A stretch of 50,387 nt of DNA from Bacillus cytotoxicus. Lineage in GTDB: Bacteria > Bacillota > Bacilli > Bacillales > Bacillaceae_G. The DNA is taken from positions 1 to 50,387 of the forward strand of contig NZ_JAMBOP010000036.1 of the NCBI RefSeq assembly GCF_023715645.1, given 5' to 3'. Below are positions 39,764-50,387 of this stretch, in pieces. A program made the translations under genes and the position numbers. The notes under the pieces are model-generated. The model made no database searches. It was not told the origin of the DNA and was given only the letters and a program-made list of their open reading frames with translations. The number at the start of each line of letters is the position of its first letter. The first letter of the stretch is position 1.

Positions 39764-40552
39764 ATGATTTTTGTATTGGATGTAGGGAATACAAATGCGG
39801 TACTTGGTGTGTTTGAAAATGGTAAACTTCGTCAGCATTGGCGTATGGAAACAGATCGTCATAAAACGGAAGATGAATATGGAATGCTCGTAAAGCAATT
39901 ACTTGAGCATGAAGGAATTACTTTTCATGATATACAAGGAATTATTATTTCGTCGGTTGTACCGCCTATTATGTTTGCTTTAGAGCGTATGTGTGAGAAG
40001 TACTTTAAAATTAAACCTCTTGTAGTTGGACCTGGAATTAAGACAGGTTTAAACATTAAGTATGAGAACCCACGTGAAGTAGGGGCTGATCGTATTGTAA
40101 ATGCGGTAGCTGGTATTCAGCTATATGGAAGTCCTCTTATTATTGTCGACTTTGGGACGGCAACTACATATTGTTATATTAATGAGAATAAGCATTATAT
40201 GGGTGGGGTAATTACACCTGGGATTATGATTTCTGCAGAAGCGTTATACAGTAGAGCGGCAAAGCTTCCGCGTATTGAAATTACAAGACCAAGTAGTATC
40301 GTTGGAAAGAATACAGTAAGTGCAATGCAAGCGGGTATTTTATATGGCTATGTTGGACAAGTAGAAGGTATTGTAAAGCGAATGAAAGAAGAAGCTAAAC
40401 AAGAACCAACTGTTATTGCAACGGGTGGATTAGCAAAATTAATTGCAGAGGAATCGGAAGTTATCGATATTGTCGATCCATTTTTGACGCTTAAAGGTTT
40501 ATATATGTTATATGAACGCAATGCCAATCTACAACATGAGAAAGGTGAATAA
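39764..40552 (+). CDS. coaX: Type III pantothenate kinase
   Basis: It phosphorylates pantothenate, the first step of coenzyme A synthesis, and needs a monovalent cation. The ASKHA-type fold shows [15 protein letters not shown] at the N-terminus, [11 protein letters not shown] in the middle and [10 protein letters not shown] near the C-terminus; [11 protein letters not shown] is the family hallmark. It has 262 residues. GTGGTGAG precedes ATG 39764; the frame runs upstream into the repeat. hslO follows directly. Confidence 0.94.
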   Translation: MIFVLDVGNTNAVLGVFENGKLRQHWRMETDRHKTEDEYGMLVKQLLEHEGITFHDIQGIIISSVVPPIMFALERMCEKYFKIKPLVVGPGIKTGLNIKYENPREVGADRIVNAVAGIQLYGSPLIIVDFGTATTYCYINENKHYMGGVITPGIMISAEALYSRAAKLPRIEITRPSSIVGKNTVSAMQAGILYGYVGQVEGIVKRMKEEAKQEPTVIATGGLAKLIAEESEVIDIVDPFLTLKGLYMLYERNANLQHEKGE

Positions 40553-40558
40553 ATGAAA

Positions 40559-41434
40559 ATGAAAGATTATTTAGTAAAAGCGCTAGCGTTTAATGGGGAA
40601 GTTCGTGCTTATAGTGTACGTACAACAAATACGGTGAGCGAAGCGCAAAAACGTCATGATACGTGGAGAACTGCTTCGGCGGCACTGGGTCGTTCTTTAA
40701 CGGCGGGTACAATGATGGGAGCAATGCTTAAAGGGGATCAGAAACTTACGATTAAGGTAGAAGGTAATGGTCCTATTGGTCCAATTTTAGTAGATGCACA
40801 TGCGAATGGGGATGTACGTGGTTATGTAACGAATCCACATGTTGATTTTGAAGCGACCGAACAAGGAAAGCTGCGTGTATATCAAGCTGTAGGGACGGAA
40901 GGATTTTTAACAATTATTAAGGAAATTGGTATGCGTGAGCCATTTATTGGCCAAGTTCCACTTGTTTCAGGCGAGTTAGGAGAAGATTTCACGTATTATT
41001 TTGCTGTTTCTGAGCAAACACCTTCCTCTGTTGGTGTTGGCGTTCTTGTTAATGGTGATGATAGTATTTTAGCAGCAGGTGGATTTATTTTACAAATCAT
41101 GCCTGGTGCGCAAGAAGAGACCATTTCGATTCTTGAAGAGCGTTTACAAAAAATTCCGCCTGTTTCTAAGCTTATTGAACAAGGTCTAACTCCTGAAGAG
41201 CTACTATATGAGCTGTTAGGAAAGGAAAATGTGAAAATTTTAGAGATAATGGATGTGCAATTTAATTGTACATGTTCTCGTGAGCGTATTGAAGGCGTAT
41301 TAATAAGCTTAGGGGAAACCGAATTAACACAAGTGCGCGATGAAGAAGAAGAGACGGAAGTACATTGTCATTTTTGTAATGAACGATATAATTTTTCTAA
41401 AGAAGATATAACAAAGTTAATAGAAAGTTTGTAA
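40559..41434 (+). CDS. hslO: Redox-regulated chaperone Hsp33
   Basis: Hsp33 becomes an active holdase when oxidised. The C-terminal zinc site is present as CTCSRERI and CHFCNERY (CxC...CxxC), which releases zinc on disulfide formation. The N-terminal domain holds [20 protein letters not shown] and [11 protein letters not shown]. The product has 291 residues from ATG 40559, the usual family start; ATG 40553 (two codons earlier) is closer to AAGGTG and is equally possible. In B. subtilis yacD lies between this gene and cysK; it is absent here. Confidence 0.94.
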   Translation: MKDYLVKALAFNGEVRAYSVRTTNTVSEAQKRHDTWRTASAALGRSLTAGTMMGAMLKGDQKLTIKVEGNGPIGPILVDAHANGDVRGYVTNPHVDFEATEQGKLRVYQAVGTEGFLTIIKEIGMREPFIGQVPLVSGELGEDFTYYFAVSEQTPSSVGVGVLVNGDDSILAAGGFILQIMPGAQEETISILEERLQKIPPVSKLIEQGLTPEELLYELLGKENVKILEIMDVQFNCTCSRERIEGVLISLGETELTQVRDEEEETEVHCHFCNERYNFSKEDITKLIESL

Positions 41435-41441
41435 GGAACGA

Positions 41442-41497
41442 AAGGTTATTTGTCTATTTTAAATCATCTAAATAGATTGACAAATAACCTTCTTTTT
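41442..41497 (+). terminator. Intrinsic terminator after hslO
   Basis: Long stem with arms AAGGTTATTTGTC (41442-41454) and GACAAATAACCTT (41479-41491), extended inward by TATTT/AAATA, then CTTTTTG. Confidence 0.8.
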
Positions 41498-41549
41498 GAC
41501 AAGATGTATATAAATCCAATGAAAATACTTGGTGTTAGGAGTGACGGAG

Positions 41550-42473
41550 ATGCGAGTGGCACAATCGATTTCAGAATTAATCGGGAAAACGCCGATTGTT
41601 AAGTTAAACCGCATTGCAGAAGAGGATAGTGCAGATATTTATTTGAAATTAGAGTTCATGAACCCTGGGAGCAGTGTGAAAGATCGTATTGCTTTAGCGA
41701 TGATTGAAGTTGCTGAGAAACAAGGATTATTAAAAGAAGGCGATACGATTATTGAGCCGACAAGTGGAAACACAGGAATTGGTTTAGCGATGGTTGCGGC
41801 GGCAAAAGGGTATAAAGCAATTTTGGTTATGCCGGAAACGATGAGTATGGAACGTCGTAATTTATTGCGCGCCTACGGGGCAGAGTTAGTGTTAACGCCA
41901 GGATCAGAAGGAATGGGCGGAGCAATTCGTAAAGCAACAGAGTTATCGAAAGAACATGGATACTTTATGCCTCAGCAGTTCCAAAATGACGCAAATCCAG
42001 AAATTCATCGTTTAACTACAGGTCCGGAAATTGTTGAGCAGATGGGTGATCAATTAGATGCATTCATTTCAGGTGTTGGTACAGGTGGAACAATTACAGG
42101 TGCTGGTGAAGTGTTAAAAGAGAAGTATAAGGATATCAAGATATATGCTGTAGAGCCTACTGATTCTCCTGTATTATCAGGTGGAAAACCAGGTCCTCAT
42201 AAAATTCAAGGTATCGGTGCTGGATTTGTTCCTGGGACGTTAGATACAGATGTATATGATGAAGTTATTCAAGTAAAAGCAGAACAAGCATTTGAATATG
42301 CAAGAAGGGTAGCGCGTGAAGAAGGAGTTTTAGTTGGTATTTCATCTGGAGCAGCTATTTATGCGGCGACAGAAGTTGCAAAAAAACTTGGAAAAGGTAA
42401 GAAAGTACTTGTCATCATTCCGAGTAATGGAGAGCGCTATTTAAGTACACCACTATATCAGTTTGAATCATAA
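41550..42473 (+). CDS. cysK: Cysteine synthase A
   Basis: A PLP enzyme that makes cysteine from O-acetylserine and sulfide; CysK also acts with CymR in sulfur regulation in B. subtilis. The PLP lysine is K44 in [17 protein letters not shown] and [10 protein letters not shown] bind substrate and phosphate. It has 307 residues. I chose ATG 41550 ([10 protein letters not shown]), with AGGAG and GGAG upstream; a TTG at 41529 precedes those sites. A terminator follows, so it is a single-gene unit. Confidence 0.95.
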   Translation: MRVAQSISELIGKTPIVKLNRIAEEDSADIYLKLEFMNPGSSVKDRIALAMIEVAEKQGLLKEGDTIIEPTSGNTGIGLAMVAAAKGYKAILVMPETMSMERRNLLRAYGAELVLTPGSEGMGGAIRKATELSKEHGYFMPQQFQNDANPEIHRLTTGPEIVEQMGDQLDAFISGVGTGGTITGAGEVLKEKYKDIKIYAVEPTDSPVLSGGKPGPHKIQGIGAGFVPGTLDTDVYDEVIQVKAEQAFEYARRVAREEGVLVGISSGAAIYAATEVAKKLGKGKKVLVIIPSNGERYLSTPLYQFES

Positions 42474-42486
42474 GCTTAATATATGG

Positions 42487-42518
42487 AAAGCATTCCTCAA
42501 AAAAGGGATGCTTTTTCT
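42487..42518 (+). terminator. Intrinsic terminator after cysK
   Basis: AAAGCATTCC (42487-42496) pairs with GGGATGCTTT (42505-42514) with one wobble pair, then T residues. Confidence 0.82.
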
Positions 42519-42576
42519 TTTTTCGTTTGAAAATAGGAAAAGAGTGAATGACTAGAAAACTTCATGTAAAATAAGT

Positions 42577-42648
42577 GTTAGTTGAACAAAAACGGGATTC
42601 TGCGAACGGTTCAATGTTTTTAACCGATCGTTAGAACAGGATAAAATA
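42577..42648 (+). repeat. Divergent family-2-like element before pabB
   Basis: TTAGTTGAACAAAAACGGGA is followed by a hairpin CGAACGGTT/AACCGATCG (one mismatch) and AGAACAGGATAAA. The outer boxes match the family-2 repeats, but the inner arms are different bases that still pair, and the first hairpin is missing. It ends about 16 bases before the pabB start. Confidence 0.45.
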
Positions 42649-42663
42649 AGACGAGGTGTTTAT

Positions 42664-44061
42664 ATGCAGCGACGAAAATCTTTAGCTATTTCAGTTCCAT
42701 ATCAGTTAGACTTTTTTAAACAGTATAAGTTCCTTTCGCAAAATAAACCTCATCATATCATTTTAGAAAGTGGGCGCGGGGGACGTTATAGTATTGTGGG
42801 ACTTGATCCTGTGGCGATTGTTCGTGGGAAAGATGAAACACTACATATATGGGAAAATGGAGAGGGAACAATAGAAAAGGGGAATCCATTGCACCTAATG
42901 CAAAAGTATATGGAACAATGGAAAACAGAACATAATGATGCATATCCGCCGTTTCAAGGTGGTGCAATTGGTTATTTCAGTTATGATTGTATCCGCTATA
43001 TTGAGAAAATACCTTCTATTGCAGAAGATGATGTAAATGTACCAGATATATTTTTCTTATTGTTTGATGATGTAGTTGTTTATGATCAAAAAGAACAAAT
43101 GTTATGGATTATTACGCATTATACAAATGATGAGAAGCAAGCGAAGCAGCACTTAAGTGAATTGAAAGAGCTGTGGTTACAAGATGTGCCGGAAGTGACA
43201 ATGAATTTTATTCGACCTGAAACAAATAAAGAGGCAGTTTCCTTTACAGAAACAGGGTTTGTTGCGGCGGTTGAGCGAATTCAGGATTATATTAGCGCAG
43301 GAGATGTATTTCAAGTGAACTTGTCTACAAGACAAGAGAAAACATTGCAAACGCATCCGCTGGAAATTTATACGAAGCTTCGTGAAATTAACCCTTCTCC
43401 ATATATGGGTTATTTAGAACTTGGAGATTTTCAAATTGTAAGTGCTTCACCAGAGTTATTAATTAAAAAACAAGGTAGTGAAGTAAGTACTCGCCCGATT
43501 GCAGGTACGCGTTCTCGTGGAAAAGATGAACAAGAAGATCAATTGCTTGCAAAAGAGTTAATCGAAAATGAAAAAGAGTGTGCGGAACACGTTATGCTTG
43601 TTGATTTAGAGAGAAATGATTTAGGGCGTGTTTGTGAGTATGGAACAGTAGAAGTGGATGAATTTATGGTAATTGAAAAATATTCCCACGTTATGCATAT
43701 TGTTTCAAATGTATGCGGGGAATTACAGCAAGGAAAAGATGCCTTTGATGGTGTGAAGGCTGTATTTCCGGGCGGGACGATTACTGGAGCGCCGAAAATT
43801 CGGACGATGGAAATTATTGAAGAACTAGAACCAGTTCGCCGTGGTATTTACACAGGTTCAATTGGTTGGATTGGCTATTCAGGAGATATGGAATTAAATA
43901 TTGTCATTCGTACGTTGCTTGCGAAAGATGGACAAGCATATGTACAGGCAGGTGCAGGAATCGTTATTGATTCTAATCCAAAAAATGAGTATAAAGAGTC
44001 GTTAAAGAAAGCAATAGCATTATGGCGAGCGAAAGAAAGTAGCGAAGAAACGGTTAGGTGA
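42664..44061 (+). CDS. pabB: Aminodeoxychorismate synthase component I
   Basis: With PabA it converts chorismate and glutamine to aminodeoxychorismate on the way to p-aminobenzoate and folate. The chorismate-binding domain (about residues 190-455) has [33 protein letters not shown] and [18 protein letters not shown]. It has 465 residues and no fused amidotransferase. GAGGTG precedes the ATG. It starts an operon of eight genes and ends four bases into the pabA leader. Confidence 0.93.
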   Translation: MQRRKSLAISVPYQLDFFKQYKFLSQNKPHHIILESGRGGRYSIVGLDPVAIVRGKDETLHIWENGEGTIEKGNPLHLMQKYMEQWKTEHNDAYPPFQGGAIGYFSYDCIRYIEKIPSIAEDDVNVPDIFFLLFDDVVVYDQKEQMLWIITHYTNDEKQAKQHLSELKELWLQDVPEVTMNFIRPETNKEAVSFTETGFVAAVERIQDYISAGDVFQVNLSTRQEKTLQTHPLEIYTKLREINPSPYMGYLELGDFQIVSASPELLIKKQGSEVSTRPIAGTRSRGKDEQEDQLLAKELIENEKECAEHVMLVDLERNDLGRVCEYGTVEVDEFMVIEKYSHVMHIVSNVCGELQQGKDAFDGVKAVFPGGTITGAPKIRTMEIIEELEPVRRGIYTGSIGWIGYSGDMELNIVIRTLLAKDGQAYVQAGAGIVIDSNPKNEYKESLKKAIALWRAKESSEETVR

Positions 44062-44066
44062 GAGAA

Positions 44067-44654
44067 ATGATATTAATGATTGATAACTATGATTCCTTTA
44101 CGTTTAATTTAGTGCAGTTTCTTGGAGAGTTAGGACAAGAACTTATCGTCAAACGTAACGATGAAATTACAATTGAAGATATTGAAAAAATGCAGCCTGA
44201 TTTCTTAATGATTTCTCCAGGGCCGTGTAGTCCGAATGAAGCAGGGATCAGTATGGATGTCATTCGCCATTTTGCAGGGGAAATTCCGATCTTTGGCGTT
44301 TGTTTAGGGCATCAATCGATCGCCCAAGTATTTGGCGGGGATGTTGTTCGTGCGGAGCGGTTGATGCATGGGAAAACATCTTTCATGCATCATGATAAGA
44401 AAACAATCTTTGCTGATATTCCAAATCCATTTACAGCAACGCGTTACCATTCTTTAATTGTAAAAAAAGAAACATTACCAGAGTGCTTTGAAGTAACATC
44501 TTGGACAGAGGAAGGAGAAATTATGGCGCTTCGTCATAAAACATTACCAATTGAAGGTGTGCAATTCCACCCAGAATCTATTATGACTTCCCATGGTAAG
44601 GAATTGCTGCAAAACTTCATCCGTCATTATAGCCGGAGTACTTCTGTATGTTAA
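44067..44654 (+). CDS. pabA: Glutamine amidotransferase PabA/TrpG
   Basis: It supplies ammonia from glutamine to PabB and, in Bacillus, also to anthranilate synthase. A class I amidotransferase of 195 residues with [26 protein letters not shown], the nucleophile cysteine in GVCLGHQ and the His/Glu pair in [11 protein letters not shown] chose ATG 44067; GTG 44058 overlaps the pabB stop and the AGGTGAGAG site. It overlaps pabC by seven bases. Confidence 0.94.
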   Translation: MILMIDNYDSFTFNLVQFLGELGQELIVKRNDEITIEDIEKMQPDFLMISPGPCSPNEAGISMDVIRHFAGEIPIFGVCLGHQSIAQVFGGDVVRAERLMHGKTSFMHHDKKTIFADIPNPFTATRYHSLIVKKETLPECFEVTSWTEEGEIMALRHKTLPIEGVQFHPESIMTSHGKELLQNFIRHYSRSTSVC

Positions 44655-45520
44655 TTTATGTGAATGGTTCATTTGTGGAGGCGAGTGAAGCTAAAATTTC
44701 TCCTTATGATCATGGATATTTATATGGTCTAGGTGTATTTGAAACGTTTCGTATTTACAACGGACACCCTTTCTTACTAGATGATCATTATGAGCGGCTT
44801 ATGACCGCCCTTTCGTCATTACATATTGCATGGAAAATGACAAAAGAAGATGTAAAAAGCATTTTAAAAGAGTTAATGGTAGGAAATGATTTGCAAAATG
44901 CGTATGTTCGCTTTAACGTGTCTGCAGGTAGTGGGGAGATTGGATTGCAGACAGATATGTATGAAGAGCCTTCTGTTATTGTTTTTATAAAACCTTTATC
45001 TACTCCTGGTGAGATAGTAGAAAAAGAAGGGGTCATTTTAAAACAAACGCGTAATACACCAGAAGGAGAGTTTCGTTTAAAGTCACATCATTATTTAAAT
45101 AATATATTGGGGAAACGTGAGATCGGAAATACAGCTTCGAAAGAAGGGATTTTTCTTACAAAAGAAGGGTATGTTGCGGAAGGGATTGTTTCGAACCTCT
45201 TTTTTGTGAAAAATGACATATTGTATACACCGTCATTACAGACTGGAATTTTAAACGGGATTACGCGTGCTTTTATATTAGCAGCTGCTGATATATTGGG
45301 GCTCAAGGTAAGGGAAGGTTTATTCTTACAAGAAGAGTTACTTGCAGCTGATGAAGTATTTGTTACGAATTCCATTCAGGAAATTGTCCCGATTTGGTGC
45401 ATTGAAGAAGTGCATTTCCCGGGTAAAGAAGGATTGATTACAACTAAGCTTTTGCGTGTATATGAAGCGTATCGTGAAAAGCTTTGGAGCAGAAATGAAT
45501 TGTTAGAAGGAGATGTCTAA
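44648..45520 (+). CDS. pabC: Aminodeoxychorismate lyase
   Basis: A fold-type IV PLP enzyme that splits aminodeoxychorismate into p-aminobenzoate and pyruvate. Family pattern: [39 protein letters not shown], the lysine region [36 protein letters not shown] and [15 protein letters not shown]. It has 290 residues. Branched-chain and D-amino-acid transaminases are related, but the position between pabA and folP supports PabC. Its end overlaps the ribosome site of folP. Confidence 0.92.
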   Translation: MLIYVNGSFVEASEAKISPYDHGYLYGLGVFETFRIYNGHPFLLDDHYERLMTALSSLHIAWKMTKEDVKSILKELMVGNDLQNAYVRFNVSAGSGEIGLQTDMYEEPSVIVFIKPLSTPGEIVEKEGVILKQTRNTPEGEFRLKSHHYLNNILGKREIGNTASKEGIFLTKEGYVAEGIVSNLFFVKNDILYTPSLQTGILNGITRAFILAAADILGLKVREGLFLQEELLAADEVFVTNSIQEIVPIWCIEEVHFPGKEGLITTKLLRVYEAYREKLWSRNELLEGDV

Positions 45521-45521
45521 T

Positions 45522-46328
45522 ATGAAATGCGGTGAATATACATTAAACTTAAATGAAAAGACGTTCATTATGGGGATTTTGAATGCTACACCGGATTCTT
45601 TCTCGGATGGTGGTAATTATAATGAGGTAGAAGCAGCTGTCCGTCATGCAAAAGAGATGGTAATGAACGGCGCGCATATTATTGATGTTGGCGGAGAGTC
45701 TACTCGTCCTGGTTTTGCTAAAGTCTCAGAGGAAGAAGAGTTGCAACGGGTTGTACCGATCATTCAATCGATATCGCAAGCGGTGAATGTTCCTATATCG
45801 ATTGATACATACAAAGCGGAGGTTGCCAAACAAGCTATTGAAGCTGGTGCTCATATTATTAACGATGTTTGGGGAGCGAAAGCAGAACCGGAAATTGCAA
45901 AAGTGGCGGCGGATTACAATGTACCGATTATTCTCATGCATAACCGTGAGAATACAAATTATCGAAATCTGATGGCGGATATGATTGCTGATTTGTATGA
46001 GAGTATTACAATTGCAAAACGTGCAGGTGTACGTGATGAGAATATTATTTTAGATCCAGGTATAGGATTTGCAAAAACATTTGAACAAAATTTAGAAGTA
46101 ATGCGAAATCTAGAACAGTTGAAAGTATTAGGGTACCCGGTTCTTCTTGGAACTTCTCGAAAATCATTTATTGGCCATGCATTAGATTTGTCTGTAGAAG
46201 AACGTTTAGAAGGAACTGGTGCAACTGTTTGTCTTGGTATTCAAAAAGGCTGTGAAATTGTACGCGTTCATGATGTGAAAGAGATGTCCCGCATGGCGAA
46301 GATGATGGACGCTATGTTAAGGGGGTAA
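45522..46328 (+). CDS. folP: Dihydropteroate synthase
   Basis: It joins p-aminobenzoate to dihydropterin pyrophosphate, the target of sulfonamides. The TIM barrel shows GILNATPDSFSDGG, IIDVGGESTRPGF, SIDTYKAEVAKQAIEAGAHIINDVWG, DPGIGFAKT and LGTSRKSFIG. It has 268 residues. ATG 45522 is nine bases after AGAAGGAG; ATG 45513 would leave no spacing. It is one base past the pabC stop. Confidence 0.96.
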   Translation: MKCGEYTLNLNEKTFIMGILNATPDSFSDGGNYNEVEAAVRHAKEMVMNGAHIIDVGGESTRPGFAKVSEEEELQRVVPIIQSISQAVNVPISIDTYKAEVAKQAIEAGAHIINDVWGAKAEPEIAKVAADYNVPIILMHNRENTNYRNLMADMIADLYESITIAKRAGVRDENIILDPGIGFAKTFEQNLEVMRNLEQLKVLGYPVLLGTSRKSFIGHALDLSVEERLEGTGATVCLGIQKGCEIVRVHDVKEMSRMAKMMDAMLRG

Positions 46329-46333
46329 AAGGT

Positions 46334-46696
46334 TTGGATAAAATTTTTGTTCATGACATGGAGTTCTATGGTTATCATGGTGTATTCCCTGAAGAAAATA
46401 AATTAGGGCAACGGTTTAAAGTAGATTTAACTGTAGAATTAGATTTAAAGCGAGCTGGAATGAGCGATAACTTAGAGCATTCCGTAAATTATGGAGAGTT
46501 ATACGAGTTATGTAGATGTGTGGTAGAAGAGAAAACGTATAAACTTGTGGAAAGTATTGCGGAAAATATTGCGGCGGATATATTAGAACGTTACGATTGT
46601 ATTATGAATTGTATTGTAAAAGTTATTAAACCAGATCCGCCAATTCCAGGACATTACCGTGCGGTGGCGGTGGAGATTGAGAGAGGGCGTTCATGA
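46334..46696 (+). CDS. folB: Dihydroneopterin aldolase
   Basis: It cleaves dihydroneopterin to 6-hydroxymethyl-dihydropterin and glycolaldehyde. The 120-residue T-fold protein has MEFYGYHGVFPEENKLGQRF at the N-terminus, the catalytic glutamate region in NYGELYELC, and KPDPPIPGHYRAVAVEIERG with the active-site lysine. The start is TTG 46334 after GGGGG (46321-46325). It overlaps folK by four bases (ATGA). Confidence 0.95.
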   Translation: MDKIFVHDMEFYGYHGVFPEENKLGQRFKVDLTVELDLKRAGMSDNLEHSVNYGELYELCRCVVEEKTYKLVESIAENIAADILERYDCIMNCIVKVIKPDPPIPGHYRAVAVEIERGRS

Positions 46697-47208
46697 ATAG
46701 TGTAGTTTATATTGCTTTAGGTTCGAACATGGGGGATCGCTATACGTATTTATCACAAGCGATAGAGTTGTTGCAGGCGCATCCAGCTATTGAGGTTGAG
46801 AGTGTATCATCTGTTTATGAAACAGATCCAGTTGGATATACAGAACAAGAACAGTTTTTAAACTTAGTTATAAAAGTTTCTACCAATTTATTACCTCAAG
46901 AATTATTGATAGTGACGCAAAATGTGGAGAATGAGCTAGGAAGAAAAAGGGAAATCAAGTGGGGACCGCGTACCATTGACCTTGACATTTTGCTCTATAA
47001 TCACGAAAATATTGAAGCAGAGAATCTTATTGTTCCGCATCCGCGGATGTTTGAAAGAGCTTTTGTTATCGTTCCATTGATGGAGATTAATCAAGAAATT
47101 AACCGAAACATTTCATGTTCACAAGTAGAAGAAATGAAAAGGCGAGAGGGAGTAACGGTATGGAAGCAGAGAAATGGGGAAGACGCATTCGCGCTTTTCG
47201 TAAACTAA
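46693..47208 (+). CDS. folK: 2-amino-4-hydroxy-6-hydroxymethyldihydropteridine pyrophosphokinase
   Basis: It transfers pyrophosphate from ATP to hydroxymethyl-dihydropterin, making the substrate of FolP. Motifs: YIALGSNMGDRYTYL, SVYETDPVGYTEQEQFLN, and the signature WGPRTIDLDILLYN followed by VPHPRMFERAFVIVPL. It has 171 residues. The end overlaps yazB by 49 bases in a different frame. Confidence 0.95.
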   Translation: MNSVVYIALGSNMGDRYTYLSQAIELLQAHPAIEVESVSSVYETDPVGYTEQEQFLNLVIKVSTNLLPQELLIVTQNVENELGRKREIKWGPRTIDLDILLYNHENIEAENLIVPHPRMFERAFVIVPLMEINQEINRNISCSQVEEMKRREGVTVWKQRNGEDAFALFVN

Positions 47209-47363
47209 AAGGCTATACGCAAGAAGGATTTGCGAAAGAATTAGGGGTATCTGTATCGGTTTTAGGTGAAGTTGAGAGAGGGAATCGAGTTCCGTCACGT
47301 GATTTTGTTGTAGAGGTTGCAAAGACGTTAGAAGTTTCAATAGAGGAATTAATGCCGAAGTAG
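47160..47363 (+). CDS. yazB: XRE-type HTH protein YazB
   Basis: A 67-residue protein that is almost entirely one Cro/C1-type helix-turn-helix (about residues 8-62: RIRAFRKLKGYTQEGFAKELGVSVSVLGEVERGNRVPS). It should bind DNA, but its targets are unknown. ATG 47160 follows GAGAGGGAG inside folK; an earlier in-frame ATG precedes that site. It is conserved at this place in B. subtilis, so it may regulate its own operon; that is only a guess. Confidence 0.88.
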   Translation: MEAEKWGRRIRAFRKLKGYTQEGFAKELGVSVSVLGEVERGNRVPSRDFVVEVAKTLEVSIEELMPK

Positions 47364-47387
47364 GGATAAATGAAGGGAGGCAATCAG

Positions 47388-48386
47388 TTGTTAAAGATTG
47401 CAAACATTGAAATGAAAAATCCGGTTGTGCTAGCACCGATGGCAGGAGTATGTAACTCTGCATTCCGTTTAACGGTAAAAGAATTTGGTGCAGGATTAGT
47501 ATGTGCGGAAATGGTAAGTGATAAGGCAATTTTATTTAACAATCAAAAAACGTTAGATATGCTATATATTGATGAGAGAGAAAAACCATTAAGTTTGCAA
47601 ATTTTTGGCGGAGAAAAAGAAACGCTTGTAGAAGCTGCGAAATATGTAGATAAAAATACAACGGCGGATATTATCGATATTAACATGGGATGTCCAGTGC
47701 CGAAGATTACAAAATGTGACGCAGGTGCAAAATGGTTGCTTGATCCGAATAAAGTGTACGAAATGGTAGCAGCGGTAGTAGATGCAGTCGAGAAGCCAGT
47801 AACGGTAAAGATGCGTATCGGTTGGGATGAAGATCACATTTTTGCGATTGAAAATGCTCAGGCAGTTGAACGTGCAGGCGGTCAGGCAGTTGCTGTTCAT
47901 GGCCGTACTCGTGTTCAAATGTATGAGGGAAAAGCGGATTGGAATATTATTAAGCAAGTAAAACAAGCTGTCAATATTCCTGTTATCGGAAATGGTGATG
48001 TAGAAACGCCACAAGATGCTAAGCGCATGTTAGATGAAATTGGTGTGGATGGTGTAATGATTGGTCGTGCAGCACTTGGTGATCCATGGATGATTTACCG
48101 CACAGTGAAATATTTAGAAACTGGTGAATTAATGCCGGAACCGTCTGTGCGAGAAAAAATTGACGTATGTATGTTGCATTTAGATCGTCTCATTGATTTG
48201 AAAAATGAAAACATCGCAGTTCGAGAAATGCGCAAACATGCGGCATGGTATTTAAAAGGTGTTCGTGGTAACGCTAAAGTACGTAATGAAATTAATAGTT
48301 GTAACACACGCGCTGATCTTGCTTCATTATTGACGGCATTTGTAGAAGAAGTAGAAGTGAAACAAACATCTATTCAAATTGGATAA
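47388..48386 (+). CDS. dusB: tRNA-dihydrouridine synthase
   Basis: An FMN enzyme that reduces uridines in the tRNA D-loop. Motifs: LAPMAGVCNSAFRL, the catalytic cysteine in DINMGCPVPKITKCDAGAKWL, VAVHGRTRVQMYEG, and the FMN phosphate site GNGDVETPQDA and MIGRAALGDPW. It has 332 residues. I chose TTG 47388 (MLKIANIEMKNPVVL), seven bases after GGAGG; ATG 47370 precedes that site. It ends the operon and is followed by a terminator. Confidence 0.94.
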   Translation: MLKIANIEMKNPVVLAPMAGVCNSAFRLTVKEFGAGLVCAEMVSDKAILFNNQKTLDMLYIDEREKPLSLQIFGGEKETLVEAAKYVDKNTTADIIDINMGCPVPKITKCDAGAKWLLDPNKVYEMVAAVVDAVEKPVTVKMRIGWDEDHIFAIENAQAVERAGGQAVAVHGRTRVQMYEGKADWNIIKQVKQAVNIPVIGNGDVETPQDAKRMLDEIGVDGVMIGRAALGDPWMIYRTVKYLETGELMPEPSVREKIDVCMLHLDRLIDLKNENIAVREMRKHAAWYLKGVRGNAKVRNEINSCNTRADLASLLTAFVEEVEVKQTSIQIG

Positions 48387-48454
48387 TGGTTAGTGAATGA
48401 AGGGGTGTTTGACATTCCGGTTTTTACTACCTATAATTACGTCTAAGAAATAAG

Positions 48455-48484
48455 AACTGCCAGCAGGTTGCTGGCAGTTTTTCT
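48455..48484 (+). terminator. Intrinsic terminator after dusB
   Basis: Perfect 10-bp stem AACTGCCAGC (48455-48464) with GCTGGCAGTT (48470-48479), loop AGGTT, then T run. Confidence 0.92.
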
Positions 48485-48486
48485 AG

Positions 48487-48516
48487 TTGGATAGAAAATG
48501 ATATACTGTATATATT
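48487..48516 (+). promoter_or_regulatory. Candidate sigma-A promoter of lysS
   Basis: TTGGAT (48487-48492), 18-bp spacer, TATATT (48511-48516), just after the dusB terminator. There is no T-box-like leader before lysS. Confidence 0.55.
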
Positions 48517-48530
48517 GTAAATTTTAATAG

Positions 48531-50049
<1,519 letters not shown>

Positions 50050-50051
<2 letters not shown>

Positions 50052-50083
50052 GCTTTGGAGGTTTCTCCAAAGCTTTTTTTTTC
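50050..50083 (+). terminator. Intrinsic terminator after lysS
   Basis: Perfect 11-bp stem AAGCTTTGGAG (50050-50060) with CTCCAAAGCTT (50065-50075), loop GTTT, long T run. It includes the lysS stop. Confidence 0.93.
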
Positions 50084-50120
50084 TATTATTTTATAAGGTA
50101 AAAAAATTATAAAAAAACTA

Positions 50121-50149
50121 TTGCATTTTAATTTGTGAACTGGTATATT
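50121..50149 (+). promoter_or_regulatory. rRNA operon promoter P1
   Basis: TTGCAT (50121-50126), 17-bp spacer, TATATT (50144-50149), preceded by an A/T-rich tract that could act as an UP element. Confidence 0.7.
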
Positions 50150-50205
50150 TATATTCGTTGTCACGAACGGCAACGCGGTTAACAACTTGAAAATGAAAAA
50201 AGTTG

Positions 50206-50234
50206 TTGACAGATAAATAACGAAATGTTATATT
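50206..50234 (+). promoter_or_regulatory. rRNA operon promoter P2
   Basis: TTGACA (50206-50211), 17-bp spacer, TATATT (50229-50234). The leader after it contains GTTCTTTGAAAACTGAACG, the conserved Bacillus pre-16S antitermination/processing region (50263-50281). Confidence 0.85.
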
Positions 50235-50332
50235 GATAAAGTCGCTTTGAGCGGCAGATGAGTTCTTTGAAAACTGAACGAAACAAACAACGTGAAACGT
50301 CAATTTTTATTTTATGATGCTAGACAAACACT

Positions 50333-50387
<55 letters not shown>

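Overview
This window is a conserved core segment of a low-GC, endospore-forming Firmicute chromosome, running from the 5S rRNA gene of one rRNA operon to the first bases of the 16S gene of the next, both on the plus strand. Gene order (csfB, yaaO, tmk, holB ... spoIIE, tilS, hpt, ftsH ... pab/fol, dusB, lysS, rrn) follows the origin-proximal region of Bacillus. Protein sequences, and the loss of several Bacillus subtilis genes from the order, point to the Bacillus cereus group, possibly one of its more divergent members such as B. cytotoxicus. The species is inferred from recalled family sequences; no search was run.

Layout. 1-1050: end of the rRNA operon and the sigma-G inhibitor gene csfB between two copies of a dispersed repeat. 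1053-7656: yaaO, then tmk-holB-ricT-yabA (replication and RNA processing factors) and yabB-yazA-rsmI. 7678-7962: abrB, the only minus-strand gene. 8514-13004: metG, yabD, rnmV, ksgA. 13254-17873: sporulation and housekeeping genes yabG, veg, sspF, ispE, purR, ridA, spoVG. 18267-25313: glmU, prs, pth, fin, mfd. 25449-31473: spoVT, yabM, mazG, rqcP, yabP, yabQ, divIC, yabR. 31630-31792: tRNA-Met and tRNA-Glu. 32134-34617: spoIIE. 35428-42473: tilS, hpt, ftsH, coaX, hslO, cysK. 42664-48386: a packed p-aminobenzoate/folate operon (pabB, pabA, pabC, folP, folB, folK) with yazB and dusB. 48552-50051: lysS, then tandem rRNA promoters and the start of 16S.

The genes mix translation and RNA maturation (metG, lysS, rnmV, ksgA, rsmI, tilS, pth, dusB), replication and repair (holB, yabA, mfd), nucleotide, isoprenoid, cell-wall and folate synthesis, and sporulation control (csfB, abrB, yabG, sspF, spoVG, fin, spoVT, yabP, yabQ, spoIIE). 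Several sporulation promoters can be read directly: a sigma-H promoter for spoVG, sigma-G-type promoters for fin and spoVT, a sigma-K-type promoter for yabG, Spo0A boxes at abrB, and the 21-bp-spaced promoter of spoIIE.

I see no novel protein-coding system, phage, IS transposase or CRISPR. The unexplained content lies between genes. (1) Family 1 is a dispersed repeat of about 145-200 bp with seven copies, terminal inverted repeats in the best copies, and a hairpin whose arms covary between copies. (2) Family 2 is a two-hairpin repeat ending in GGATAAA, with full, partial and divergent copies. One full copy forms the last codons of ksgA. (3) A GC-rich element of about 105 nt near 2650 folds into one long nested hairpin and is flanked by 20-bp direct repeats. 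Names from the published B. cereus repeat catalogue (bcr elements) were not assigned because I could not compare sequences.
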